Assembly (NCBI GenBank): GCA_002900995.3
Contig: CM035311.1
Span: 1,178,001 to 1,242,000 of the forward strand
Reading direction: 5' to 3'
Origin: Ganoderma boninense
Lineage: Eukaryota > Basidiomycota > Agaricomycetes > Polyporales > Polyporaceae
DNA: 64,000 nt
The notes beneath the pieces were generated by a model. The model was not told where the DNA came from. It saw nothing but the letters and a program-made list of their open reading frames with translations, and searched no databases. The position numbers and the translations under genes were made by a program. This document shows positions 44,476 to 54,456 of this stretch, piece after piece; within the stretch, counting starts at the first letter, position 1; each line of letters begins with the position of its first letter.

Positions 44476-45797
44476 GTAAAATGGCGGATGAGACGAGGGT
44501 GGGGTATTATTTTGATGGAAGGGAGGTCGTACCACCGCACGCTCTCGTCCATCCTTCTCCAAGGCGCCAATTCTGCTGCTCCTCATTGGTCCGCGAGCGG
44601 AGAGCGCTGGTGTTGGAAGGGGATCGGACGACGTTGGCCGGAATCGCCTCAGGACGCAGTGCGCGATGGCTTGTTTCCGTCCGCTGCCCACCGGATTTCC
44701 GTCCATATCGTCGCATTCCCCCTGTCTCTCTCTTGTCTCTCTCGTTTCATTTCCTCCTGCCCACAACAATAGCGCCCCGCCGCTCGCCGTGGACACGAGG
44801 ATTCCTCCCTGTCTCGCCTTTGCCCAATGGCGTATAGCTCCAGGCCTCCCGCGGCCTAGCATGCCCAACACGATTCACGCCTTGTACGTCCTCCTTATCT
44901 CATCCGTCTTGCTCCCCGACAGCAAACAAGGATGCCACATTCTACGTAGCTTACTCCAGGTCCGAGGCCTCTTACGACATAGAACCACGCACATCACACC
45001 ATGCCCGAATCATCTGCCTCGGTATCTGTCTCGTGCAGGCACGCGTTATATCTCTGCGGAAAAACAATTCTCTGCGGGTTGATACCTTCTGGCTTCTGCC
45101 GCCACCCCATCTTCTCGAGGCTGCAACCAACACACGAGATAAGCTTGGCATCTCCAGCCCGTCACGCTCGCACCCAACACACCTCAACTCAACCATCCCG
45201 CTCCAACCGGGACGCACACGAGGCCGAAACATAGGGTGGTGCGTGGATCTTTTTACGTGCGCTCGCCGGTTTCTTTGCAAAGTTCACGTCGTCCATTACG
45301 GCGTTTGGACGATGTTCCGTTCAGAGTTCCGCCTGTCTTCGTGGGCCACTGCATTTCGTACCTTGACAGCGCGCGCCTCCCTCGCCCCTTCTTTGCATGG
45401 AAATCTTGACGGTTCTTCTGCCCGCACCATCGATATCGCCTCGCTCTGCTCCCCGTGTTGCTCCTTATGACGTGTCCGGTGTCGCATTCCATCCATGCTC
45501 ATGAATGCTCGGACATCAGTATGAAAAGTGATAGCAATCATCCATCATGCTCAAAAATAGCCACCAAATCTAACTTCAGAACCTCCGAACTCTATATACA
45601 CTTGATTAAGCATCCGCAATAGTCTGTTCCAAAGTCTCGTGTACTTATGATGATTTTGGGCTTGCATTAACCGTCGGCCCAAGCCGCCCCGGGGGCCCAA
45701 GCATGACCCTAAGTAGAGTCGAATCTGTCGCGATAGACCAACCCGGTCATTGGCTTCCGGTTAAGTAGTACTTACTGTAGGTGGGGAGTGTGGCATC
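44476..45797. other. Intergenic, 1.3 kb
   Basis: Upstream region of HMG-CoA synthase and 3' flank of BTB gene 3. Frames on both strands lack domains. No sterol-response element is claimed. Confidence 0.4.
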
Positions 45798-47621
45798 TCA
45801 CCCGAGGTCTAACTTTATCTGGATCGACCCAGTCAACATTAGTATCCTGAGCAAGCACGACGATGCCCTATGAAAGCGTGTACTCACTTTATCGATAGCA
45901 TCGCCGATCTCCCGCGGCAAGCTGCCCAACACGCCCTTCAAGTCCTCCTGGAGCCTTTTCCTGAGACTCACAGGACCGACCACACCGCTGTACGATGCCA
46001 AACGAAGGGCGCGCGCATGGTCTGCCATCGGGGCGACCTCCTGCCTCTCGACCGCCTCTCGCCGACGATCCAGCGCATCCGTTATGACCCGGTACATCCG
46101 CGCGACCGCCTCCGAGTCTCCATCAGGCAGACCACCTGCAGCCCACCGCGTTCGCTCGGCCGCGACGCGCTCCCAAGCCTCCGCCGCGCCCCCCAGCGCC
46201 TCCGCCGCTGCGCGGACGCACGCGTCGAGGTAGACGAAGAGCCGGTGGTACGTGAGGGCGGGAAGGACCTCCAAGATCCCCGAATACTCGTCGAGGTGCG
46301 AGCGCAGCGGCGGACACCATCCCAGCGCCACCGGGGTGGCGGCCGCAGCTGCAACGGCCGTCCGGAGCATGGGTACCCCGTGCGTCCCTGTGCTGGGCTG
46401 GTGGATACGTGCAAGGGCCTTCCAGCGCGCGAGGGCGAGGTCGATGGCGCGTTTGACCTGGTACTTCGTCGCGACGGCGAGCAGCTCGATACAGCCCAGG
46501 CGGCTGCGAGGGAGCCCGCTCCAGTGCGGGCCGTCCTGCGATTGGTAGCAGATACACAGGAGCGTGCATACTGCCTGCGACGGGCCTTCCAGCTCGAGGG
46601 CGGGGAGCGCGGCCGCCTGGGCTGGCTCGTCCGTTGAGTTTGTCGATCCTTCTGGCTGCGGGGCGACCAGCGTCGCGATCTGCGCCTTTAGGACGGGGGA
46701 GTGTCGTGACAGGAGCTGCTGATGCGCCCGCAGCTCGGACCCGTCTTTGCAGCGGCACACGACGTCCGGCGCGTGCACCTCCACGGAAGGATTTTCGGGA
46801 GATCGAAGGCGCTCGCTTTCCGTGACAGTTATATATACAAACGCTCCTCGTTTGGCTCTTACGTTGGGTGCTGCTACCACCGCTGGAGGTCTCAGAAACT
46901 GCCAAGCGCTGTCGGAGTCTACATGCGGGCGAGTGGTCCCCGTCTCGCCTCTTCTAAGCATGGGACTGTCGGTGCTGACGCTGGCCGTGGCTGCTGCACC
47001 GGGAAGGACGCGTCCACAGCGGACGAACTGCAGCAAACGAAAATATTGCCCAGCAGAGATGCCTTCCAGGCCCCGCAAGCTAGGCGGTATGTCCAGGGGG
47101 AAGAAGAGCCGCTCGCGTTCGCGTGCATCTCTCGGTAGGGCCTTCCAGAGGGCCTCCGCACCGCCGCGCGCGACGTGCTCGAACCCGTGGCGGCACCCGA
47201 ACGCCCACACCTCGAGCGCGCTTTGCGGTGCGCACGTGAGGAAGCGGGCAGCGAGCTCCTCGGTCGGGCGCGCCATGTCGTACTTGATCGCGGCTTCGAG
47301 CGCAGGCTGGATCTCGTGCAAGTGATTCAGCTCGGGTTCGTCGGTTCCAAGCCCGGCGGGGTAGCAAAGCCGCAGCAGGGGCTCGAGGGCTTTGCTGTCT
47401 TCCGTCATGTCGATGACTGGGCAGACGCGCATGAGGTCCGAGGATGGCGCAGCGGGCTGGGGGAGCTCGAGCATGGTTGCGAAGACGGGGGAGACCTGGG
47501 CGAGGATGTGGGAGTGGACATGGAAATGGACGGAGTCGGAGCTGCGGAGGATGATGTCGGCGGAGCTCTGATCGAATGGGTGGGGCGCACGGCTCAGGGT
47601 GGATGGCTCGAGAGTGTGCAT
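45798..47621 (-). CDS. Tandem double-BTB protein 3
   Basis: Starting at 47621 (MHTLEPSTLSRAPHPFDQ), this has a first BTB domain (DIILRSSDSVHFHVHSHILA), the linker motif GISAGQYFRLLQFVRCG, and a second BTB domain (DVVCRCKDGSELRAHQQLLS). After it come an unusually Ala-rich stretch and ALTYHRLFVYLDAC. Exon 1 ends at 45888 (AIDK|GTGAGT). The intron is stop-free, and the last exon (45818-45798) encodes IKLDLG, matching the small final exons of sister genes. A stretch between the modules (VRAKRGAFVYITVTESERLR) starts with GTAAGA and may be a further intron, since sisters lack it. The whole locus is very GC-rich and open on other frames, which are shadows. Confidence 0.8.
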   Translation of the reverse strand: MHTLEPSTLSRAPHPFDQSSADIILRSSDSVHFHVHSHILAQVSPVFATMLELPQPAAPSSDLMRVCPVIDMTEDSKALEPLLRLCYPAGLGTDEPELNHLHEIQPALEAAIKYDMARPTEELAARFLTCAPQSALEVWAFGCRHGFEHVARGGAEALWKALPRDARERERLFFPLDIPPSLRGLEGISAGQYFRLLQFVRCGRVLPGAAATASVSTDSPMLRRGETGTTRPHVDSDSAWQFLRPPAVVAAPNVRAKRGAFVYITVTESERLRSPENPSVEVHAPDVVCRCKDGSELRAHQQLLSRHSPVLKAQIATLVAPQPEGSTNSTDEPAQAAALPALELEGPSQAVCTLLCICYQSQDGPHWSGLPRSRLGCIELLAVATKYQVKRAIDLALARWKALARIHQPSTGTHGVPMLRTAVAAAAATPVALGWCPPLRSHLDEYSGILEVLPALTYHRLFVYLDACVRAAAEALGGAAEAWERVAAERTRWAAGGLPDGDSEAVARMYRVITDALDRRREAVERQEVAPMADHARALRLASYSGVVGPVSLRKRLQEDLKGVLGSLPREIGDAIDKVSTRFHRASSCLLRILMLTGSIQIKLDLG

Positions 47622-47959
47622 TCGATGGGTCGCGTTCTTTATGTGCAGATATGTGCTCTGTGTGGTGCGCAATGAAAGTGAGTGGTATGGTCAACGAAGG
47701 GGGTGGGCAGCTTGCTACTAATAGCAGGAAAGAGTAAGGTTGGATTACCGCAGCGCAGGAAGGATGGATATGTACGCTGCAGCGTTATTCATCGCTGCCG
47801 AAGTGTTTCTCTGAGCGATACAAGTCACTATGAGTGTATATGACAAAAGGGCGCAGCTAATTCACAAACCTAAGAACAGATTTTTGTTTTCTTTTTGAAG
47901 AGAGCATGAAACAAAGTGTGCCTCGTGTGGTTCGACCAGGTAGGGAAACCTATATGCAT

Positions 47960-49654
47960 CTAAATTTCTAACTCTACCTGAGGGTTTCTGGTCATTACGT
48001 GACGGACATAGGTCAAGGAGTATGACACACTTACCTCGTCGATCGCGGTTCGGATACTCTGAGGTAGCTCAGAGATCTTCAACAATATGTCTACAATGCA
48101 ATGCCCTGCTCTTTCCCAAGCGAGTGGCCACAACGTTTCTGTTGGGGATGACGTCGATGAGCAGAATCGTTGAAGGAGGCCCGATGCGTCGACACCCAAG
48201 TTACTGCTGGGACCCTTATCTTCGACGCTGCGCACCAGGTCTGAAAGATAGGTTTCAACGGAACCTCGATGTCTGACCATGAAGTTGTAGGGTTCCCGGG
48301 AAATCCGTTGGCGGGCCCAATAGTCGACAGATGTCACGGCGGTATTCCACTGTTTGGTGAGCGCCGTCAAGCGATTGCCAATGACATCAGTGCACGAGCT
48401 GTAATAATCCAGGATTCGTCGATATGCGAGTGCGGAGGAAGACTCCATGACTTCGACGTAGGAGGTGGTAATGGGGTGCTCCAGAACGACGATTGCCGCC
48501 GCTCTTGCGCAAGTCTCGAGCCCATGCTGGATCGCGACAAAGTATGCCTCCAGCGGACAGACCTTTGCAGATTTTTCCCAACACTCCATGATTGGTTTCT
48601 CAACTTGGACCATCGCATACGTCTTTGAAGCAACCAGAGCTGCAGCGAGGAGCGGCAGCCGGGCAGGGGGGGATGTCGTACCGTAGCAAAGTCCCAACAG
48701 GATCGCAAGTGTCTCGGAGTTGGTAGAGGATAGTGAAATGACCGGAAGAGATTGGGTGGGATTGGGTAGGGTACCGATGGTGTCTGAAGAAGACACGGGT
48801 GTGGTGGCCGTTATAGCTTCAATCTCTTTTCCGAGAACGGGTGAGTGGAAGGCGAGGACAAATGAGTGCGCCGGATGCTGCGTCCCGTCGCAACACTGCA
48901 GAAGAACATCGGGGAGACCAAGTTGAAGGACTGCAGCCGCTGGGGACAGCGCGACCCCCTGATCGTCTGGAGTGGCAGGACGGGGAGACGTCAACAACAT
49001 GAAAGACGGCTTGGAGTTCGCCGAGGCGATGAACTGTCGAAGACGAAAAAGGTCTCCGGCACATATTCCATCCAAGACCTCGTCACCGTGTTCACGAAGC
49101 ATCTCTCGTAAAAGGGTCGGTAGAGGGATTGGTGATGGGTGCAGAGAGCTCGTTCTTTCTTTCTGCCGCGAGCGAAGGGTTGCCAGCACTGCAGATGCTG
49201 CCTCCCGAGCGACATCCTCTGATGCAGAGCGACATGCCACAGCCCAAGCCCTTAATGGATTTTGAGGAATGACAAGCTTCAGATCCTTCATCAAAGGCGG
49301 TATAGCCCACTCCATATCGTACTTGATTGCTGCCTTGAAGACGAGGACAATGTCCTCCAACACATCGAACGTTGGCTTGGCCGCTGGGTAGCAGAGACGC
49401 AGGAGGCTCTCTAGCGTCCTACTGTCTTCCGTCACGTCCACAACGGGGCGTGCAATTTGGCACGACTGATCGCTGGCTTGCGATTGAGGGAGAGAGAGCA
49501 TGTCGCGGAAGATCGGGGAAGCGATCGAGAGGAGGAAGGTTTGAACCTGGAATTCAGTGAGATCAGGGGTGCGCAGGATGATGTCGGCAGACGAGAGATT
49601 GAAAGGGTAGGGTGCGACTGTGGGTGCAAGCATTCCAGAATCAGATGTAGCCAT
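47960..49654 (-). CDS. Tandem double-BTB protein 4
   Basis: This 545-residue protein starts at 49654 (MATSDSGMLAPTVAPYPF), has a first BTB domain (DIILRTPDLTEFQVQTFLLS), linker motif GICAGDLFRLRQFIASA, a second BTB domain (DVLLQCCDGTQHPAHSFVLA), then SALAYRRILDYYSSC and a helical C-terminus. Exon 1 (49654-48035) joins in phase to an 18-nt exon (47977-47960) encoding VELEI. An upstream in-frame ATG at 49726 would add a hydrophobic arginine-containing leader that no sister has, so it was not used. The gene is head-to-tail with BTB gene 3. Both modules look intact. Confidence 0.82.
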   Translation of the reverse strand: MATSDSGMLAPTVAPYPFNLSSADIILRTPDLTEFQVQTFLLSIASPIFRDMLSLPQSQASDQSCQIARPVVDVTEDSRTLESLLRLCYPAAKPTFDVLEDIVLVFKAAIKYDMEWAIPPLMKDLKLVIPQNPLRAWAVACRSASEDVAREAASAVLATLRSRQKERTSSLHPSPIPLPTLLREMLREHGDEVLDGICAGDLFRLRQFIASANSKPSFMLLTSPRPATPDDQGVALSPAAAVLQLGLPDVLLQCCDGTQHPAHSFVLAFHSPVLGKEIEAITATTPVSSSDTIGTLPNPTQSLPVISLSSTNSETLAILLGLCYGTTSPPARLPLLAAALVASKTYAMVQVEKPIMECWEKSAKVCPLEAYFVAIQHGLETCARAAAIVVLEHPITTSYVEVMESSSALAYRRILDYYSSCTDVIGNRLTALTKQWNTAVTSVDYWARQRISREPYNFMVRHRGSVETYLSDLVRSVEDKGPSSNLGVDASGLLQRFCSSTSSPTETLWPLAWERAGHCIVDILLKISELPQSIRTAIDEVSVSYSLTYVRHVMTRNPQVELEI

Positions 49655-50264
49655 TGCGATGAGATGCAATACTATGACGAAGAGGCGTAGTACGGGGCGG
49701 GAGCAAGCCGCAACTTTTCGTCGCATCTATTTGCAGCTTCGTGATAGACGCCTCAAGCTGCCGCGGACCGAAACCGCCTGAGGGGACCGTGACTTGAGAT
49801 ACTTAGAGCCTGCAAGAGCTTAGAGGACTCTACTTGTACTGTACATCCACTGATCATTCTAGCAACAGCGATTCACCAAGGCCAATCAATATGTTGACAT
49901 GCAACGACAAGCCCGCAACAGCTGCGCATGTCATTGTAGGTCCAACTTTGGCACCTAGGCGGCCCGAGCCCGGCAGTGGGTATCAACACTGCCGTACAAG
50001 GACCATTGAAGATCTGCCTTTGGCCCGACGCTGCGCCTTTCCAATGCCTGTCGACGAAGAGTCTGTCTGTCTATTACGGCCTGGTACATGCGGACGGTCG
50101 CCTGGGTATAAGCTTGTTCCACTGCAGTCGTTCTTGCAGCCGCAGTCAGCTCCCCAGCCTTCGCTGCAGTGCTTCCACCGCCTGAATTACCCCTCGTGTT
50201 GTGACGATCCTGTGAATAATGATAATTCTACAGGTGTAAGTGTAACAACCTGGATCCCGGAACT
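49655..50264. other. Intergenic between BTB 4 and membrane-protein gene
   Basis: A plus-strand frame at 49834-50289 has no domain and overlaps the end of the minus-strand membrane-protein gene; it is not supported. Confidence 0.4.
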
Positions 50265-51911
50265 TCAAGGCGACAATTTCCTGGCCTGATCCTCCATTGC
50301 AGAGCCACTTTCATCATCCTTCCTTGCCTGAATTATAGGAGATGTGGGAAAACGAGCCCAAGATGCGATGACAGGAAGGGAAGTTACTCCACCATGACTC
50401 GAGGCTTCAGATGTAGGATATCGGAATGATAGAGTGGATAATGAACTGTCGTCGGACGACGTTCCATGAAAGTGAGACTTGTTGAGCGCGACTAGGGTGA
50501 TAATGGTAGTCGGATACATCCCCTATGAAGCCGTCCATGTCAACCCACAACAATTTGGGCGAGGATGGAAATAAAGTCCCATACAATTAGAGGGATGAGG
50601 CATCCTTCACGAAGTAGTCGAATTGCATAATTGCATTTGGCTCCGAAGTGGACACCTTCCCCGTATCCGTAAGGATTGCGACCTGCTGTACAAGAATAGA
50701 CACCTGTTGTAGCATTGTTAATGCCTGCACATTCCGTGGAAACATGGATAGAACAATACCCAAATTATACAGTACATGATTCCGGATTCTACGAGAAAGA
50801 TAAGGACCTTCTGGACTTGACCTTTCCTATCTAGTGACGCCCTGGTCATGATCTCCCGGTGTTCCCTATCACGAACGTAATTATGGCGAAAGTAGATGGC
50901 TTGGAGCAGAGTATGGCTCACCAAGCCTTGCATCCAATCAGGATTGTGGCTACCATGTTATTTGCCAACGACAGGATTGATGTGGCGAGACCAAAAAGAT
51001 CTGACTGGTAGAAAGAGCCCTCGGGTATGTCTGTTAAGTTGGACACCACAAGTGCTGAGAATGCTGCCTTTGGGCAGGAATCCATGGAGTCAATGATACC
51101 CGAACCTATAGCCGGCCAGGGATAATAGTACGTGATGTTATTTGAGTACAAATTGCTGAGTGGAGCAGTCGGTGCACGCACCCAATGTCGCTGCGAGTAA
51201 AATGACACATGCCCCTCGAACAACCAGACTACGAGGCCAGATGACCCATACACGCCACCACACAATGGTGTCACCGAGGAATACCTGTGATTTTTGTTAG
51301 CTATACTGGCCCTAGCGCATCGTATAATGTAGTACACGCACATTGAGGGTGAGGATGATGGTCGGTGCACAGACGGCGAGACCGTGCGCTGCACCAGGAA
51401 GGCCGAAGCCAGACAACGAGCAGGATGGGGTACCCGGGGAGATGGCTACGATCGGAACTGCCTCATCTGTTGTGCATTGGCACTGCAACTGGGCCGCGTA
51501 CGCTTGCGCGACGTCATAGTATCCAATGACGTTGAAGAGGAGTGTTGCCCAGTGGAGGGCGGCAGATGCATACATCACAACCACGACGACAAACAGAATG
51601 AAAACCGGAGGGCGGCGTAGACCTTTTCGCCTTGTACAGACAATGAGTGATCATTGAGATGATGGCGTTGATAGCTCACGTACAAAAGAACGAAGGCGGC
51701 GAATAAAGCCGGGGCAGTGAATAGTCCTGAAAAATATTGTCAGCCTGTGTTGCTGCAGACACCAATGAGCCAAATGCTTACCCATGAGCGCCGTTGACAA
51801 CACGAGCAAAACGATGCAAGGCCATAACGCGCTGGAATACAAAGTCAAGGATTGAGAGGTCGCATATAAGTCGAAGGGGGGTATAAGGTGCTCGGTGACT
51901 ATGGGAAACAT
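50265..51911 (-). CDS. Putative seven-TM membrane protein of Agaricomycete type
   Basis: Minus-strand exons chain into a multi-spanning protein resembling the large uncharacterised membrane-receptor-like families of mushrooms. From 51911: MFPIVTEHLIPPFDLYATS, a first helix SALWPCIVLLVLSTALMG joined in phase to LFTAPALFAAFVLLY, and PPVFILFVVVVVMYASAALH. Next come HGLAVCAPTIILTLN, VFLGDTIVWWRVWVIWPRSL (the conserved G-D-x-I-V-x-W-R motif), SDLFGLATSILSLANNMVAT, KVLIFLVESGIMYCIIW (the V-E-S-G motif) and MYPTTIITLVALNKSHFH. A Ser-rich cytosolic tail ends at 50265. No ligand or function is known to me. Internal exon borders are approximate. Confidence 0.6.
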
Positions 51912-52590
51912 CGTGGTCAAGCAGAGCGGCGTTCGTGGAGGTGTCAGATATGCAGCTTTTAAGGCGAGGTGGCGACATGGCAAAACTGCAGATAGTGCAT
52001 GTACTGATCGTCGCAACAGAACCGGGAGGTCCTGAAATAGAAAATCAAACTCAAATTAATGAAAAGATGATAAACGTCTTAGCGGTTCCGGAGCTCCTGT
52101 CGACGTGACGATGTCCAAGGGCCACGATGCTGAACAGATCGTAAACCCTTCCCTAAGAGACCGTGTTACATATAACCACGACACCAGATCGCTCGAGGGT
52201 CCCAGTGCATGATATCAGCCGGGTCTCAGGAAGGCGGACAGGGGTTGCAAGCCATAGAACGTCTCCATGCCGATGTTATACTCCAGATGGCAGGGGAAGT
52301 TGTTTGAGGGAACCTAGCGGTGCGCAGGCAAGCACGGGCAGATGACTGTAGGTAGGCGTAAGCAATGCATTGCACTCTAACTGCGAACAAAAGCACTTCG
52401 ACAATCTAAGTCATCCATCCGTTCTTTCAGAGTCCATCTCAAAATCTCTTGGCCTATCTCTGGAGGCCGACACGTCTGACTTGATCCCACAAGCCGATTT
52501 AAATAGGATTTCCATCACCGGGAGACGAGGTGGTATGCACCACAGCGGGCTTCCTAGATTATCAAAGGAACCTATGGGGCGAGAGGATAT
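51912..52590. other. Intergenic between membrane protein and BTB 5
   Basis: No feature is supported. The 3' end of BTB gene 5 may extend into this interval if it has a small last exon like its sisters. Confidence 0.4.
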
Positions 52591-54252
52591 TTAGCTCAAG
52601 AAGCACGGGAGTTCGACAAGAGATAGACGCACAGGATCAAGCTTCAACATCATCCCTTTCCGGAGCCCCGTCCCCATCCTCACGATGTCCTGCACGACGT
52701 CGAAGCAGCACGCGCACCACGGCTTCTCCGTCAGCGTCGGCGCGATCGAGCGTCGGACGAGCTCTTCAACTGTCGGCATGTCGTGCGCAACTACCTTCCT
52801 GCGCACGTCCGCAAGGACCTCCTTCCGGCACTCTCGCAACCAATCCGGGCCCTGTATTCGGCATGTACCTCCATCGTGTTTGTGGTCGTGCTTCGGCATG
52901 AACCTCTGCTCGTTCTCCTCCCCCTTCTGCCCCTTCGTGTCTGCCGCACGGGATATGAGCGCCATCAGCACCTGGGCACCATAAGGACTTCCGGAAATCT
53001 GCTCGATGCGGTCGACAGCGCTCCTGGTCGCGGCCCAGTAGTCCTTCAGCCGTTGCCAATGGATGGCAGGCGCATGCTCCATCTCTGGGACGTAGATAGG
53101 GGAAGAAGTGGGCGGGACCTTGAGGGCCGCCACACGCGCAAGCTCCTGAAACCCATGTCTCAGCGCAGCAAGGTACGCAGAAGCTGGGCGAGCCGCGCAG
53201 ACGCTATCCCACTGCGCATACAACCCGTCAACGATCCGCTCCATGTCGTATTTTTCCGCGGCTTTCAGAACAGCGAGGAACAAGTTGTGGTCGGTGGGGA
53301 GGTGGGCGTCGCCGGGGTAGCAGAGACGCAGCAGGTGAGCCAAAACGGGGCTTTCTTCGGTAAGATGGAGATGGAAGTTGGACGAATCCCCGCCGCCCAG
53401 AGTCTCCGCATGACGTCGCTCTTCGAAGACTCTCTCTTTAAGAACCGGTGAGCTCATACACAGCAAGCCCGCGTGCACCGGGAACGGCTTGCCATCGGCG
53501 GCGTAGCACGTGGCATCCGGCAAGACGACCTCGGAATTGAAGAACTCCAAAAGATTGTGGAGGTCGTCGGGAGGCTGGTCTTCGGCTTGATGAGGGAGGG
53601 GACGGGTTAACGAGAAACCCTCCTCGACCCTTCCGCGATGGCGATAGTAGGTCTGGAGACGGTAGTAGTCTGCGGCGGTGACGCCACGTGCATCTGCTGT
53701 ACGGATGAAGTCCTCGATCGGCACGAACTGCTGCACATGGGTGTAGCTTCCGAGGTTCTTGTACTGCAGCATGCGCTCCGCGCCGGCGCGCGCGACGTCT
53801 TCGAGCATGTGGCGGCAGCCGATCGCCCAGACCTCCATAGGGCGACTCCGGGCAAACACGAGGAGCTCGTCTTTGAGGACTGAGACAGGATACTCCATCA
53901 TGTACTTCAGCGAAGCCTCGAGAAAAGGCGGGATATCTTCAAGTAATCGTGGCTTCGATGACTTTGGTATAGGATAGATAAATCGGAGGAGAGTATCAAG
54001 CGTCTTGCTGTCCTCGGTCATGGACACGAGTGGTCGATGGTTGGTTGAGCTGGAAGGGTCAGGGTTTGCAGTCCCAACAGCGACCATATCTGCGAAGACA
54101 GAAGACGCTGCAACGAGGATCTGGCTGAAACAGTGGAAGGTAACACCATCGGAGCTCTGGAGGACCATATCCCCAGCGGGTCCGTCGAATGGCGGGGACG
54201 CCACTGTAGTTGACAAGGTAGAGGTCAAGCAACGGCTCGAGAGGTCCGACAT
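52591..54252 (-). CDS. Tandem double-BTB protein 5 (Cys-motif subtype)
   Basis: Starting at 54252 (MSDLSSRCL), this has PPFDGPAGD, a first BTB domain (MVLQSSDGVTFHCFSQILVA), linker GVTAADYYRLQTYYRHRG, a second BTB domain (CYAADGKPFPVHAGLLCMSS) and HWQRLKDYWAAT. The C-terminal part contains HDMPTVEELVRRSIAPTLTE followed by KPWCACCFDVVQDIVRMG. The cysteine cluster and this region are shared with BTB gene 7 but not with genes 1-4. By eye gene 7 is the nearest relative, at roughly two thirds identity in the first module. The frame ends at 52591, but a GTGCGT just before it could be a donor for a short last exon as in sister genes. Confidence 0.8.
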   Translation of the reverse strand: MSDLSSRCLTSTLSTTVASPPFDGPAGDMVLQSSDGVTFHCFSQILVAASSVFADMVAVGTANPDPSSSTNHRPLVSMTEDSKTLDTLLRFIYPIPKSSKPRLLEDIPPFLEASLKYMMEYPVSVLKDELLVFARSRPMEVWAIGCRHMLEDVARAGAERMLQYKNLGSYTHVQQFVPIEDFIRTADARGVTAADYYRLQTYYRHRGRVEEGFSLTRPLPHQAEDQPPDDLHNLLEFFNSEVVLPDATCYAADGKPFPVHAGLLCMSSPVLKERVFEERRHAETLGGGDSSNFHLHLTEESPVLAHLLRLCYPGDAHLPTDHNLFLAVLKAAEKYDMERIVDGLYAQWDSVCAARPASAYLAALRHGFQELARVAALKVPPTSSPIYVPEMEHAPAIHWQRLKDYWAATRSAVDRIEQISGSPYGAQVLMALISRAADTKGQKGEENEQRFMPKHDHKHDGGTCRIQGPDWLRECRKEVLADVRRKVVAHDMPTVEELVRRSIAPTLTEKPWCACCFDVVQDIVRMGTGLRKGMMLKLDPVRLSLVELPCFLS

Positions 54253-54456
54253 AGTCCTGTAAGAAAGGAGAGGTACACGGTGGTGCTGCAGCAAGAGTGA
54301 GCGGACGGCGAATGATGAGAGTCAGGGTATTTAGCATGAGTAGACACGATGGATGGGGTCGGTTGCAGCGAGGTGGAATGTGATCGCGTGATTGGATAGG
54401 TGTCAAAATAGTTGAGGATAGAAACCGTTATGAAGCATCGGGCACTACAAACCCGT

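Noticed and set aside
46123..47694. Long alternative frames on both strands across BTB gene 3
   Set aside because: They are Arg/Ala/Pro-rich shadows of the GC-rich BTB coding frame and hold no domain.
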